From Hypericum androsaemum (Eukaryota > Streptophyta > Magnoliopsida > Malpighiales > Hypericaceae), in contig OZ023188.1 in assembly GCA_963995505.1 (NCBI GenBank), forward strand, positions 372,001-436,000: a DNA stretch of 64,000 nt, written 5' to 3'. Positions 34,620 to 46,043 of the stretch are shown piece after piece (position 1 is the first letter of the stretch; every line of letters starts with the position of its first letter). The notes beneath the pieces are model-generated. The model worked only from the letters and a program-made list of their open reading frames with translations. It was not told the origin of the DNA and did not search any database. Made by a program: the position numbers and the translations under genes.

Positions 34620-36977
34620 TCAGTACAGCAATGTACCCAACGCGAAAAATGAAAGAATCGGTAACACAGACTCCAATCCGCCTCCCCGATAGCCTGCATT
34701 GACGGAAAAATCTAGGCGATGAGACCACACGATATTTTTATGCAGGTCAATAAGAACATGTGCGCTTCAAGTGAAATAGCAAAGATTGTTGATGGCAACT
34801 GAGCTTACCAGGGTTTTTCACAGTTTCTGAAGTTGGCAAGGCAGGTAGAGACATCTCTGCGAGATTTCAGAGCAGGGATCAGCACAAAAACACAGAAACG
34901 AGAGGATTTACTGCAGAACTATATAGAAAGACCACAAACAACTTCATGACATCATAATGGGTTACCTGGAGCGCAAAGAGACAGTGAAGACATGGATGAC
35001 GAAGACGGCCAGGGAGCACCGATGTTATCAGTCAAATCACATGTAAAGGTGAACCCTGTTGAATTATCATAGACAACATCTGCTGGCAAGCTCCGGAGCA
35101 GACAACCTACATTGTACACGAAATCACAGTTCATCATCAAACCACAGGGTATAAAGCATTTCATCAAGAATGGGGCAAGATATGTTGATGCTACAAAAAA
35201 GGCATACCTTGTTGCCCGTTTGCTGCTCCAGTGTCTCAAGCCAAAGAAAAAGGTGCAGCTTGAAGTTAGATAAAGAAAACAAGAAAAGGTAAAATGAACT
35301 GGCAGTAAAGTATCACGATTCCAAACCTTGGATGCTAAAGTCCTTCAAGTCAATGTCACAGAGCTCATAAACATTGGTCAAGACACCCCCTTTCCTTAAC
35401 ATGGACCCAAATACAGTTGCACAGATGATGGCTTGCTTGTTTGTGATTAGCATCTGATTCTGAATCCCGGCAATGTAGTTATTTAATGAGCCACAACAAG
35501 ATGGACTTGGAGCAGCTACATTTCGACATGCCTTGACTACTGCTGTAGGCTGCGTGAAATTTAAAGGGCAGGCTGCACAAATAACACTCACTTCAGCATG
35601 GGTAGAGCTCAAAGAATAATCCTCCAATCCTCCTTAAAAAGAGAAGATTATTCTGTCCTTTTTTGAGCCAAAATTTCCAATCTTCAAAGGGTCAAAGCAT
35701 AAAAATACTCAGACCATAGATAGCACATCATTGCATAAAGAAGCCCATAAATTCTCTCTTCAAAAAAAACATTCATCGACTTAGAAGAAAAAGGTGCCCT
35801 CTAGAGATAAACTGAAGCATAATAGAAGTTTCCAATACCAACTAAGAAAATCTACATGAGGTGATAAAAACCATAATTCAAAAGAGAGTTTATAATTAAG
35901 TGGAAACACTAGATAACTATGTCTGACCATACCCTTGTTAACTTTGCAAGCAGACAATATCCGGAAAGCTGTATTTGCGGAATCTGCCGACAGTTTCTTG
36001 GATATGTAAGAGTACACCACCCCTTTACAATCACCAAGAGTGTCAGCATGATCAGCTTCAGTCGCTAAATCTTTGTTCCCATTGATAGTCAGCTGAGTTC
36101 CAGAAATCTGCAAAGCTGCTTCCGTAATTGCCCGTTGGCAGACAGGTCTACAGCATTCTTTGAGAGGATCAACCGTACCACATGCTTCCAATAACTGGCT
36201 AGTATTTATTATCTTCTCAAAATTAATATCATCCTTCACAGGGCAAGAACCACCAGTAAGATTTGAGGATTTTACAGAGCAGAGAGAAGGAATGGTGATG
36301 TCAGCCCCTCTGCTAGCTAAGATACTAATGATATCTGAAAAACAATCATCAGCAACTGCATTACTTAAAACCAACTTATCAGAGTCCATGCTGTAGTAGC
36401 CCTGGAATATGCGAAGTAAGCTACCCAGCTGTGGGCAACATATCACGTTTCCTACATAAGCGGCAAAGACTTGGGCACAATCTGAAGCTGTTTTGTCGAT
36501 GACACTTGACAAAGCAGAGAAATTCATAGGGCATCGCCCAGTTAAATTTGGATTGGATGTGGGGAAAGTAGGATACATAGGAGGTCTAGGTTTGCTAGGA
36601 TAAGGGTCATGTGGGAAGACAGAAGGAGATATTTCAATTGGATCGAATAGCCCCATGGTAGGGGGAGTAGCTAGCTCAGATGTTGAAGATATGTGAATAG
36701 ATTCCAGTTTCATAGGCATTGATGAAACATCTCGCAGACGCAACACCAAAATGATAAATAAGAACATCAAGTGTCGGCACCATAACCCTGCAACAACAAG
36801 ACAGAAAGCATCCCACCAACTTCAGAACAGATTATCCCATGTTTCAAATAGCAAGATGGAGCTAATTAGCAGAAACATGAATTTCGGAAGATACAGGTTC
36901 AAGAATATGAAGTGACCGGCAAGCAAGCCATGCAAGTGCTTACCCTTGGGCCAACCAACACTCCTATCGCGATTCAT
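34620..36977 (-). CDS. At1g61900-like GPI-anchored cell-surface protein, 494 aa
   Basis: Seven minus-strand exons keep phase: 36977-36944, 36787-35933, 35632-35327, 35234-35208, 35106-34966, 34856-34809, 34693-34620. The protein begins with a basic N-terminus and a signal-anchor-like stretch (LMFLFIILVLRL). A cysteine-rich ectodomain follows in two parts: about residues 80-300 (CPMNFSALSSVIDKTASDC, CCPQLGSLLRIFQGYY) and 305-450 (CPLNFTQPTAVVKACR, SCCGSLNNYIAGIQNQMLIT, CATVFGSMLRKGG). The C-terminus (LESVLPILSFFALGTLLY) is the hydrophobic tail typical of GPI signals. The family is described as uncharacterised GPI-anchored plasma-membrane protein; its role is not known. The short fourth exon (27 nt) was placed by phase and the QQGCLLRS junction. 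A partial copy of its 3' end lies at 24745-25203. Confidence 0.9.
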
Positions 36978-38600
36978 GATTACTCTAGCCTTTAGGTAAC
37001 ATCAGGTTGCTCACAACTGAAATCAAGCCGCTCAGTCATACAGTCCGGACCTGCTCATACAACTGTACCATCGCACAGCACCTGGACAACAGAACAGTGT
37101 AAGAAAACAAAAGCACAGAATAGTAGGCCTAATAAAGGGGCTCGACACAAGCAACTGTGTATCATCTCCAATCAGAAACAGTCTCAAGCAAATTGTGCCC
37201 CGAAATTTAGCCCAAAAACAAATCCTACCCCATGAGCATCCAGGCCTAATGACGTTAGCTACAGCTTTACCAAGATCTCTTCTTCTCCCAACTCCCAACA
37301 AAAAGAGCGCATTTGTTGGAGTGTCTCCGTCTAAATCAGGGCCCCGATCACCTCATCAGGGAACTCTCTCATAAGTTCAGTGGGATGGTTTGCTTGTTCT
37401 CATCTCCCCCTCCCTCATTATTTTCGTATATTGGCCTTACCGGAAACAAAAAGGCTGAAGCAAAGCCCATCCCCACCAACTAAGGGGAAAAAACACCAGT
37501 GAGCAAATGCGATAAAGAACTGACTTAACGAGCTCAACCAGGCATAAAAAGGCCACTCTCCACTCTAACTTGCTCAGCACCAACAGAAAAGACACAAACT
37601 TCTTCTTTCCCGAAAGAACCCAGTACCGGACACCCACTAGCCGACTAACCCGAATTCGAGCTGGTCGGACCACAAAAAGCAATCTCCCTACAGAGTTTCA
37701 ATGCAACTGCATAACCACAAAAAGGACTAAATGGAAGGGATAGAGAGTACCTGAGGGAGGAGAACCCACACACCATCTTCCCAACCCAGAACCGCGCCTG
37801 GATCACCAAGATCAAAGGAACCACATTTAATGGCCAGGCTTCAGAAACCGGCCTAGGGTTGTTGGAAAGGGAAAAAAGCAGTGAGCTTAGCTGTGGGTCT
37901 AGGAGGAAAAAAAAGAAACCCTAGACTAAAATCAGAGAGCTTTTTGCCACCCACCACTTTCCTTAATATTATTTGCTCCTCTTTTTCTCTAGGCTTCACT
38001 GGAAACAGTGAGAACCCAATAATAATAGTAATAAAGTGAGCGACTTTTAATGGTGGTCGGAGAATGGAGGAGGGAGTGTGTCTGTCTGGTGTGGGAGTGT
38101 GTCTCGATTGTTTACTAAACTAGGTGCGGCTTCGGTGGTGGTTGGATAAAAAAGCAATCGAAGAGAGAGAAATGTTTGTGCTTTTCGGCCACGCTCATGG
38201 GTCGACCCGCGCCTGCCTTGTCTGTTGCGTGTTACCGGGCCGGGCTTCTTTCTGGGAAAAAGGTCGCTTAATGGCCTCATCTATCGCAGTCGGATGGATG
38301 GGCCCGTTCATATTCGGACTCTATAATTTTTGAAAGACGGATAAACTTTTTCAACAATATTTAATATTATTGTATTTTTTTAAAATTCAAATTCGACATT
38401 TGACTAAACTATAATAGTTGATCTCAAGCATTAACTAATTTAAGTTTAAATTTGTTACTTCATTCCGGTTAAACTCGGCACCCATGTGTTACAATTGTGC
38501 CATTCTTGATTAGGTTGAATCATACAACTGATATAATAACGTTACAATCGAGTGATGACCGAAAATCCATGCCAAAAATTCTATAACGGTCACAAAAATG
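36978..38600. other. Upstream region of the GPI-protein gene
   Basis: This probably contains the leader of the minus-strand gene, perhaps with an intron. The stretch to about 37930 has GC and splice-like signals but no recognised coding sequence; beyond about 38340 it becomes AT-rich. No promoter element was chosen. Confidence 0.45.
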
Positions 38601-38637
38601 ACAATTTTAGGATGATCATTTGTTTATGTCCAAGCCC

Positions 38638-39174
38638 TCATTCTTCTTCCATTTCAAGGCCACGGATGTATTCCAGGCTGACATCAAATATGACTGCCAC
38701 CCTTGGCCTTCCGGGAGCTGATGCGTGGCCCTTCGGGAATGCCAACTGAAAGCGAATGCGGTTATTTCAATTGCAGAATGCAAGATGACAGATGCAATCA
38801 GACGTCTCGCGCGAAAGGTCATTCGGATCCGAATCGGAATCACCAGAGCTTTAAAACGAGCTAATCCGGTGGCAATGAGACTTACCGGTCCTGGAATATA
38901 GAGTCGTCGCTTCCCTCCTACTTTCATCGTCAGGATACCTTCATCAACCCCTTGATCACCTATCATAGTCCATTATTCACATTGCTGACCACGAACAATC
39001 TGAAATATTCTGAATTCGAACCTGCCAACATGGCAAGGACACAAATTTTCGTGGCGGTTCTACAGGTTAAGATCAATAGGGGTCCAGTTAGACAAGTCAT
39101 TATTAGAGACCGGCAAAAAGCTTACCTGGCCCGAGCCAACTCGAAACAGGTAAGCCAGCCCTTTCTCCAGTGAA
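38638..39174 (-). pseudogene. FKBP16-3-like: FKBP16-3-like peptidyl-prolyl isomerase, 5'-truncated and frameshifted
   Basis: Three exon remnants with intact splice signals lie on the minus strand. 39174-39126 reads SLEKGLAYLFRVGSGQ. 38959-38886 reads VIKG, then after a one-base loss DEGILTMKVGGKRRLYIPGP. 38745-38638 reads LAFPKGHASAPGRPRVAVIFDVSLEYIRGLEMEEE and TGA. This is the C-terminal half of an FKBP domain of the chloroplast-lumen FKBP16-3 type (Arabidopsis family motif IPGPLAFPKG). The 5' exons with the transit peptide and the N-terminal half are absent; copia element C starts 300 bp upstream. The frameshift lies in AAGGGG-TTGATGAA. The PRVA-VIFD junction is also shorter than the family's usual PRVAPxSPVIFD. 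Not functional as it stands. Confidence 0.82.
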
Positions 39175-39475
39175 CTGCATTGGAAAAAGACAATTGGAAG
39201 ATCCTTTTATTTTTATCTGTTAGGGGTCTAATGCTATATAAATGGTACCGTTGGCTGTCTATGAAGCGAATAGGGTTTTTTTAGGTGATAGATTTCATGA
39301 AATTTCAGCCTCAGTTGTGAGATTTCATGATCATCTAAACAGAAGGACAGCTCTTTGAACCAGAAGAACCAGATAAGTACATTTAGCCTCCTCTACCCAC
39401 ACTATTACCAATCAGGCACATTTAGGCGAACTTGGATTGCAAAGAAGCTCATTGACCACTCCAAACCCAAACAAC

Positions 39476-39811
39476 TGTTGGATTTTGAATGCATTTTTTA
39501 ATGCATTTGGCCCAAAGTGGAAAGGCCCAAAGTGGAGGCCCAAAAGGGAAATGAATGGGGCAATATCACATTGATTAGAGCAAGGAGGATTTCCTTGTTT
39601 ACAAGGAATTCCCCTCCTTGCCTCTCAACTTGATTGGCTACCCAAAAGGCTGACCCACCGCTAGCTGCCTGCCACGTGCGTGTGCGCAGGTCGCAATGGG
39701 CGCTTTGTGGCGCATTTAGGGCCACGAGCGCAGCCAGACAGCCTGTTGGCCGAGCGGACGCGTCCCTTCGGGGTGGCCGAATTCACGCGTCCCTTCGGGG
39801 TGGCCGAATTC
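39476..39811 (+). repeat. 5' LTR remnant of element C fused to gag
   Basis: It matches the 3' LTR up to the cgcgtcccttcggggtggc block. A 27-bp unit (acgcgtcccttcggggtgg plus ccgaattc) occurs twice in tandem at 39758-39811 and then runs into gag ([12 protein letters not shown]). It lacks the hexamer array of the 3' LTR and has a shorter, different insert there. Confidence 0.8.
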
Positions 39812-42800
39812 AAGAGGTGGCAACAGAAGATGTTGTTCTACCTGACGACGCTCAACCTGGTCCGATTATTGAAGGAAGAGGCTCCGAAGGTGGCGGAAAA
39901 TGAGGCAGATCAACAGAAGATCAACGCCCTCGATGCATGGAGTCACAGCGACTTCCTATGCCGGAACTACGTCCTGAATGGACTAGACGACACGCTCTAC
40001 AATGTCTACGCGGAAGCGGAAGCTAAGACCGCTAAAGAGCTGTGGAGTTCACTCGAGAAGAAGTACAAAACGGAGGATGCCGGGACGAAGAAATTCATCA
40101 TCGGACGATTCCTCGACTTCAAGATGGTGGACTCCAAGAAGGTCATCGACCAAGTGCAAGAGTTGCAGCTGATCCTTCACGAGATCCAAGCCGGAGGGAT
40201 GCAACTCAGCGAGTCCTTCCAAGTAGCTGCGATGATCGAGAAGCTCCCCCCGCTGTGGAAGGACTTCAAGAGCTACCTCAAGCACAAGAGGAAGGACATG
40301 GACCTAGAAGACCTGATAGTGAGACTAAGGATCGAGGAAGACAACCGAAAATCCGAAGTCAAGCAAGGCAAGGCCAACTCTGAGACCACCGTGCACCTCG
40401 CTGAGGGAAAAAGTGGCAAGAAGAGGAAGAAGTCCGAGGATAAGCAGAAGAAGCAAAAACCCAAGAAGAAAAAGATCAAGGGCGACTGCTACAACTGCGG
40501 AAAACCCGGACACATGGCTAAGGACTGTCGCCAGCCGAAGAAGGACGACCAAGGAAGGGCTAACCTGGCTGAAGACTTATCCCAGATGGATCTGTCAGCC
40601 GTAGTGTTTGAAGCCAACCTGGTGGACAATCCGAGAGAGTGGTTCGTGGACACTGGAGCTACCCGCCACGTCTGCTCGGACAAGGAGATGTTCTCGAACT
40701 ATATCCCGATCACCGGCCGAAAGCTGGTCATGGGAAACTCCGCAACGTCCAAGATCGTTGGTCTGGGAAAGGTGGTCCTGAAACTGACCTCAGGAAAGGA
40801 GCTGACCCTCAAGGATGTGCTGCATGTCCCGGACATCCGCAAGAACTTAGTCGCTGGCTCACTGTTAAGCAAAGCCGGTCTTAAGCTTGTATTTGAGGCT
40901 GATAAGTTTGTAATGACCAAAGCGGGTCAATTCATAGGAAAGGGTTATCTAGAAAGGGGGCTATTTAAGATGAATGTAATAACTGTACATTGCACCTTTA
41001 ACGGTGAAAATAAAGTTAATGCTTCTTCTTACTTGGCCGAGTGTTCTAATTTATGGCATGGTAGATTAGGACACGTAAATCTAAACTCGCTAAGAAAGTT
41101 AGTAAGTTTAAATTTATTACCGAATCTAGAGTTCAACCCATCCGATAAATGTGAAGTATGTGTGGAGGCTAAAATGACCAAAGCACCTTTCCATTCAATG
41201 GAAAGAAGTACTACACCTTTAGAGTTAATTCATACGGACACTTGCGATATGAAACACGTGCAAACTAAAGGCGGGAAGAAATACTTCATCACGTTTATCG
41301 ATGATTGCACGAGATACTGTTACGTATATCTCCTAAAGGGCAAAGACGAAGCTCTTGATACTTTTAAGAGATATAAGAATGAGGTTGAAAATCAACTCAG
41401 CGTGAAAATCAAAATGATCCGAAGTGATCGAGGAGGAGAATATGTAGCTCCGTTTGAGGAACTCTGTCAAGAACATGGCATTATTCATCAGACGACTGCT
41501 CCATACTCACCTCAATCGAATGGCGTAGCTGAACGCAAAAATCGAACTCTTCAGGAGATGATGAACGCTATGTTGATTAGCTCGGGCTTACCCCAGAACA
41601 TGTGGGGGGAAGCTGTGCTCTCAGCTAACCACATTCTAAACAAATTGCCACACAAAAAAGGGATAAAACCCCATATGAACTATGGAAAGGAAGGAAGCCT
41701 TCCTACGGTTACCTTAAAGTGTGGGGGTGCCTAGCAAAGGTCGAAGTACCTAAGCCTAAGCAGGTACGAATAGGACCCAAGACCATTGACTGCATCTTTA
41801 TCGGATATGCGCAAAATAGTAGTGCTTATCGATTCTTGGTGCATAAATCTGAAAACTCTGAGATAAATACGGGAATGGTCATAGAATCAAAGAACGCAGC
41901 ATTTTTTGAAGATAGCTTTTCTAATAAGGAAAGAAAGGAAGCAAGTCCGAAGAAAAGGGCTCACGAGACTACGCAAGGGTCAAATCAGAAAGATGATGAA
42001 CCTAGACGTAGTAAACGGACGAAGGTAACCAAATCTTTTGGTCCGGACTATCTAACCTATGCGTTAGAAGATGAACCCAGGACTATCCAAGAGGCATTGT
42101 CCAGTCCAGATGCTCCTCTCTGGAAGGAAGCTATCAATAGTGAGATAGAATCCATTATGCAAAACCACACGTGGGAAATCATGGATCTCCCACCGGGCTG
42201 CAAACCTTTGGGATGCAGGTGGATCCTAAAAAGGAAATACAAAGCTGATGGATCAATCGACAAGTACAAAGCTCGATTGGTAGCTAAGGGGTTCAAGCAG
42301 AAGGAGGGATATGATTTCTTTGACACGTATTCACCGGTCACAAGAATCACATCGATTAGAGTACTAATAGCTGTTGCAGCACTCTATAACCTCGAGATCC
42401 ACCAAATGGATGTAAAAACAGCTTTCCTAAATGGAGAACTGGAAGAGGAGATATACATGGAGCAACCTGAAGGGTTTGTGGCTCTCGGTCAAGAGCATAA
42501 AGTATGTCGACTAGTCAAGTCACTATACGGGCTAAAACAAGCGCCAAAACAGTGGCACGAGAAATTTGACAGAACAATGTTGTCAAATGGATTTAAGATC
42601 AATGAGTGCGATAAATGTGTTTACATTAAGGGCACACCCGAAGCGTACGTAATTGTATGTCTCTATGTAGATGACTTACTAATTATGGGAAGTAATAAAG
42701 AGGTTATTGTGAAAACTAAGAACATGTTAAAGAACCACTTTGACATGAAAGATATGGGTCTGGCAGACGTCATACTAGGAATAAAAATTTCTAGGAAAGC

Positions 42801-43614
42801 TGACGAAATTATCTTGACACAATCCCACTACGTGGAAAGCGTGCTCAAGAAGTTTGAAGTTTTCGACAAACCTCCGGTTAAGACTCCAGTAGATTTAAAT
42901 CTACACTTAGCCAAGAATCGAGGGGACCCAGTATCGCAACTAAAGTATGCGCAAATTATCGGGAGCTTGATGTATTTAACAAACTGCACTCGTCCCGATA
43001 TTGCGTACTCAGTTAGTAAACTTAGTAGATTCACAAGTAATCCAGGGAAGGATCACTGGCTAGCTCTGGAAAGAGTTTTACGGTATTTAAAACATACCAT
43101 AAGCCATGGCATACATTATGCTAAATATCCAGCTGTATTAGAAGGATACAGTGACGCAAACTGGATATCAGACACTAAGGACTCCAAATCCACGAGTGGA
43201 TACGTATTCACCATAGGAGGAGGAGCTGTGTCTTAGAAGTCCTCTAAACAAACGTGCATAGCTCGATCCACCATGGAGTCGGAGTTTATAGCACTAGACA
43301 AAGCTGGGGAAGAAGCTGAATGACTCAGAAATTTCCTAGAGGATATTCCGTGCTGGAGTAAACCGGTGCCTCCCGTATTGATACATTGTGACAGCATGTC
43401 TGCAATCGGGAGAGCACAAAGTACATTGTACAACGGAAAGTCTCGACATATCCGTCGGAGACACAATACCGTTAGACAGTTGATCTCTAGTGGGGTGATC
43501 ACCATTAATTACATAAAGTCCAAGGACAACTTAGCTGATCCTTTTACGAAAGGAATCAATAGAGATCAAATGTACAACGCAGTAAGGGGAATGGGATTAA
43601 AATCCACACACTAA
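39812..43614 (+). pseudogene. Copia C gag-pol polyprotein, nearly complete, one frameshift and two stops
   Basis: Domains in order: gag from [17 protein letters not shown], a lysine-rich linker, zinc knuckle [14 protein letters not shown], protease [14 protein letters not shown], gag-pre-integrase [16 protein letters not shown], integrase ([30 protein letters not shown]), reverse transcriptase ([31 protein letters not shown] near 42664) and RNase H ([28 protein letters not shown]). A frameshift near 41665-41675 separates integrase from the [12 protein letters not shown] region. Two stops (TAG at 43234, TGA at 43321) replace tryptophans in RNase H (AVS-stop-KSSKQ, EEAE-stop-LRNFL). Codon use is GC-rich to about 40860 and AT-rich after it. 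Confidence 0.9.
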
Positions 43615-44157
43615 AGAACGTCCATAGCGGTAACTCAACCATGATGAGTGGAGATCCCACAAACTTGGTTCAATGAGACAACTAAGTTATGGAGGGTTCA
43701 GTGAATCACCTGGAACCTATCTCATTCTCAGAAGCTGCCCAGGTATTAACCTGCAGAGGTGTGGTAAGGATAAGTATTACACTTTTAATGATTCCTATAC
43801 CTTAATTAAGGTGGAGTATGGCAGGATACTCCTGATAGGAGATCACCTATGTAAGTGTGAAGTGAGGCCGCTTCAAATGGGAAAAACACTTATGAATCGA
43901 AGATACGGTCCATGGCCGAAACGGACACAACGTGAGAACCTAATTATACTAGGGTTATTATTGTGTAAATGTTATTGTCTTGGTTTACACCAAAAGCTGA
44001 CGGTTCAAGACATCACGTTCACCGAGCAACGAGTAAATCTGATAACATATTACTAGAGAAGGTTCAAAGCCGCAAACTACCTGTCTCGATGCAATAATAA
44101 CACGTCAGAACTTTCGATTAGAGTCTGCATGCATTAATCATCATTCATGTGGGGGAT

Positions 44158-44362
44158 TGTTGGGTTTTGAATGCATTTTTTAATGCATTTGGCCCAAAGT
44201 GGAAAGGCCCAAAAGGGAAATGAATGGGGCAATACCACATTGATTAGAGCAAGGAGGATTTTCTTGTTTATAAGGAATTCCCCTCCTTGCCTCTCAACTT
44301 GATTGGCTACCCAAAAGGCTGACCCACCGCTAGCTGCCTGCGAGGACGGTGCGAAGCACCGT

Positions 44363-44401
<39 letters not shown>

Positions 44402-44891
44402 CGCTCGCGCTCGCGCACGCGCACGCGCACGTGCGTGTGTGCATGGCGCATTGGACGCAGGTCGCAATGGGCGCTTTGTGGCGTACTTGGCACTTCGCAC
44501 GTGTGCATCGTCGCGTTGGCCGAGCGGACGCGTCCCTTCGGGGTGGCTGTCCCCCTGCCTCCTCCAGCCTATAAATAGGCATGCCCTCCTTGCCATTTCC
44601 TCATCCCAGCAACAAAGCATTCTCCGAGCATTTGTTGACTTCTCCTCTTCCCCCGTTCTTCACTTAGAAAAGAGTCCGAAAGTTCTGGGTATATAAGGGT
44701 TCGCCCAAAAGTTTCGAGATACGTGTGCAACGGTCTTGGAAACGCCCTAAACAGTCGTTGTATCTTGGGGACGATTGCCGAAGCCCGTACCGCACTAAAA
44801 TATACGGGGCAATCTCGTCTTACGGAGAAAGTGTCCAACACTTGCCTCGACTGAAAAAGATCCTAATCAAGTACACCAACTCCGACAAACA
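44158..44891 (+). repeat. 3' LTR of element C (734 bp) with hairpin and hexamer array
   Basis: It runs TGTTGGGTTTTGAATG to CCGACAAACA. A TATA-like box (ctataaatagg, 44570-44580) probably marks the U3/R promoter. Inside is a perfect 9-bp stem with a 3-nt loop (44344-44364) followed by five or more gagcac units and a run of alternating cg/ca/tg to about 44440. Confidence 0.82.
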
Positions 44892-44896
44892 ACAAC

Positions 44897-46034
44897 AACA
44901 GTTTCCAAGAACCGTTGCTAATATATATAGCTTCTCGCCCATGTGTCTTCTCCTTCTCATTCCGATGTGGGATACTATAAACAACTACCTTTGCTGAGAT
45001 GCTTACAAGCATGAAACTCCTTGTCCAATTTGGGGACATGGAATGGAACCACTACCCACAGTATCACCACTATCATGAAACCTAAATCTGAATGTTGACA
45101 ACAATCTTTTTAGGTGATAGATTTATCAATGAAAAATGGTATCGTTGGCTGTTTTCTCATTGGCTCAGGTTATGTCCACGTCAGCTGCCTACCTCTGATG
45201 ACTCTTATCTCGAGTGTCCACTAAATATAAAAGGTTTAAAATTTGTTGATTTTGACCCAGAACCTACCGAGATCCTTATTTAAAAAATAATAATGATATG
45301 GATATGGATCTTTAAGGATCCTATCCAAAATTTTTAAAATAATATATATATTAATAAGTTGAACTTTATTAATAATTAAGTAATATTTACACCCTGTGTG
45401 GAGAAATGTAGAATCTGACCTTTGAGGTTGTGGCCGCCAATCTCACCAAAATTTTGGCGAGGTGAAACCCACTGGGAAAAACCTAACCAGGAAAGAAGTA
45501 CCGTCGGCAGCACCACATTACTCTACCCTCCGAAAAAAGCTTGTTTGCTTTTTTTATATTGAAGTATTTAGTGAACGAATCAATTACATTAACATTTTTA
45601 AGTTACTATTTGCAATTTGCGAATAATCAAATGACACTTTATTTTTTTAAAATAACACGGATTCGAGGGTGCCTTGATCTTGCCCGGTATTTTAGGACTC
45701 GAATCCTATCAGAATCCTTTTAAAAATAAGAAGATAAAAGTAAGGATCTCAGTCGTCTTATGAATCCTACCCAGATCATGTCCATTGCTATTCATACTTC
45801 CGAGAGCTTTGTCACCTTGGCCTGAACTTAAAATAGTCGGTCCAATAAAACATATATTAGACGATATAAATCAAAAATTGAATTGATTCTTTATTGGTCC
45901 AATATTTACGGTTGTAACATTAAATTGTTCAGATTTTGTTTGTTGGTGGATGGAGAAATCACTAATCCTCAGTCTAACGTACAATACAATAAAACCTTAA
46001 AAAAGTACAATACAATATCGAAGGAAAGAGAGAA
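44897..46034. other. AT-rich intergenic stretch
   Basis: No gene was recognised. A short block (ttttaggtgatagattt and aatggtatcgttggctg, 45110-45155) also occurs upstream of element C at 39240-39300, in the other order, so the two flanks share an older repeat. Confidence 0.45.
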
Positions 46035-46043
46035 AAATAAAAA

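Larger units (their letters stand above)
39476..44891 (+). mobile_element. Copia element C with collapsed 5' LTR
   Basis: The element starts TGTTGGATTTTGAATG at 39476, flanked by ACAAC (39471-39475). The 3' LTR (44158-44891) ends CA followed by ACAAC (44892-44896), although this right flank lies in an AAC-rich run. A purine tract (GTGGGGGAT) precedes the 3' LTR. The 5' LTR is present only as its first about 325 bp; the rest, the primer binding site and the gag start are deleted. It cannot now prime its own reverse transcription. Total length is 5,416 bp. Confidence 0.85.

Noticed and set aside
38616..38966. A 116-codon minus-strand frame as a functional FKBP
   Set aside because: It reads through an intron with intact splice sites; the spliced exons carry a one-base loss and the N-terminal half is missing.
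44349..44696. Arginine/alanine-repeat protein
   Set aside because: The frame only translates the gagcac/cgcg array of a copia LTR; the array is open in several frames on both strands.
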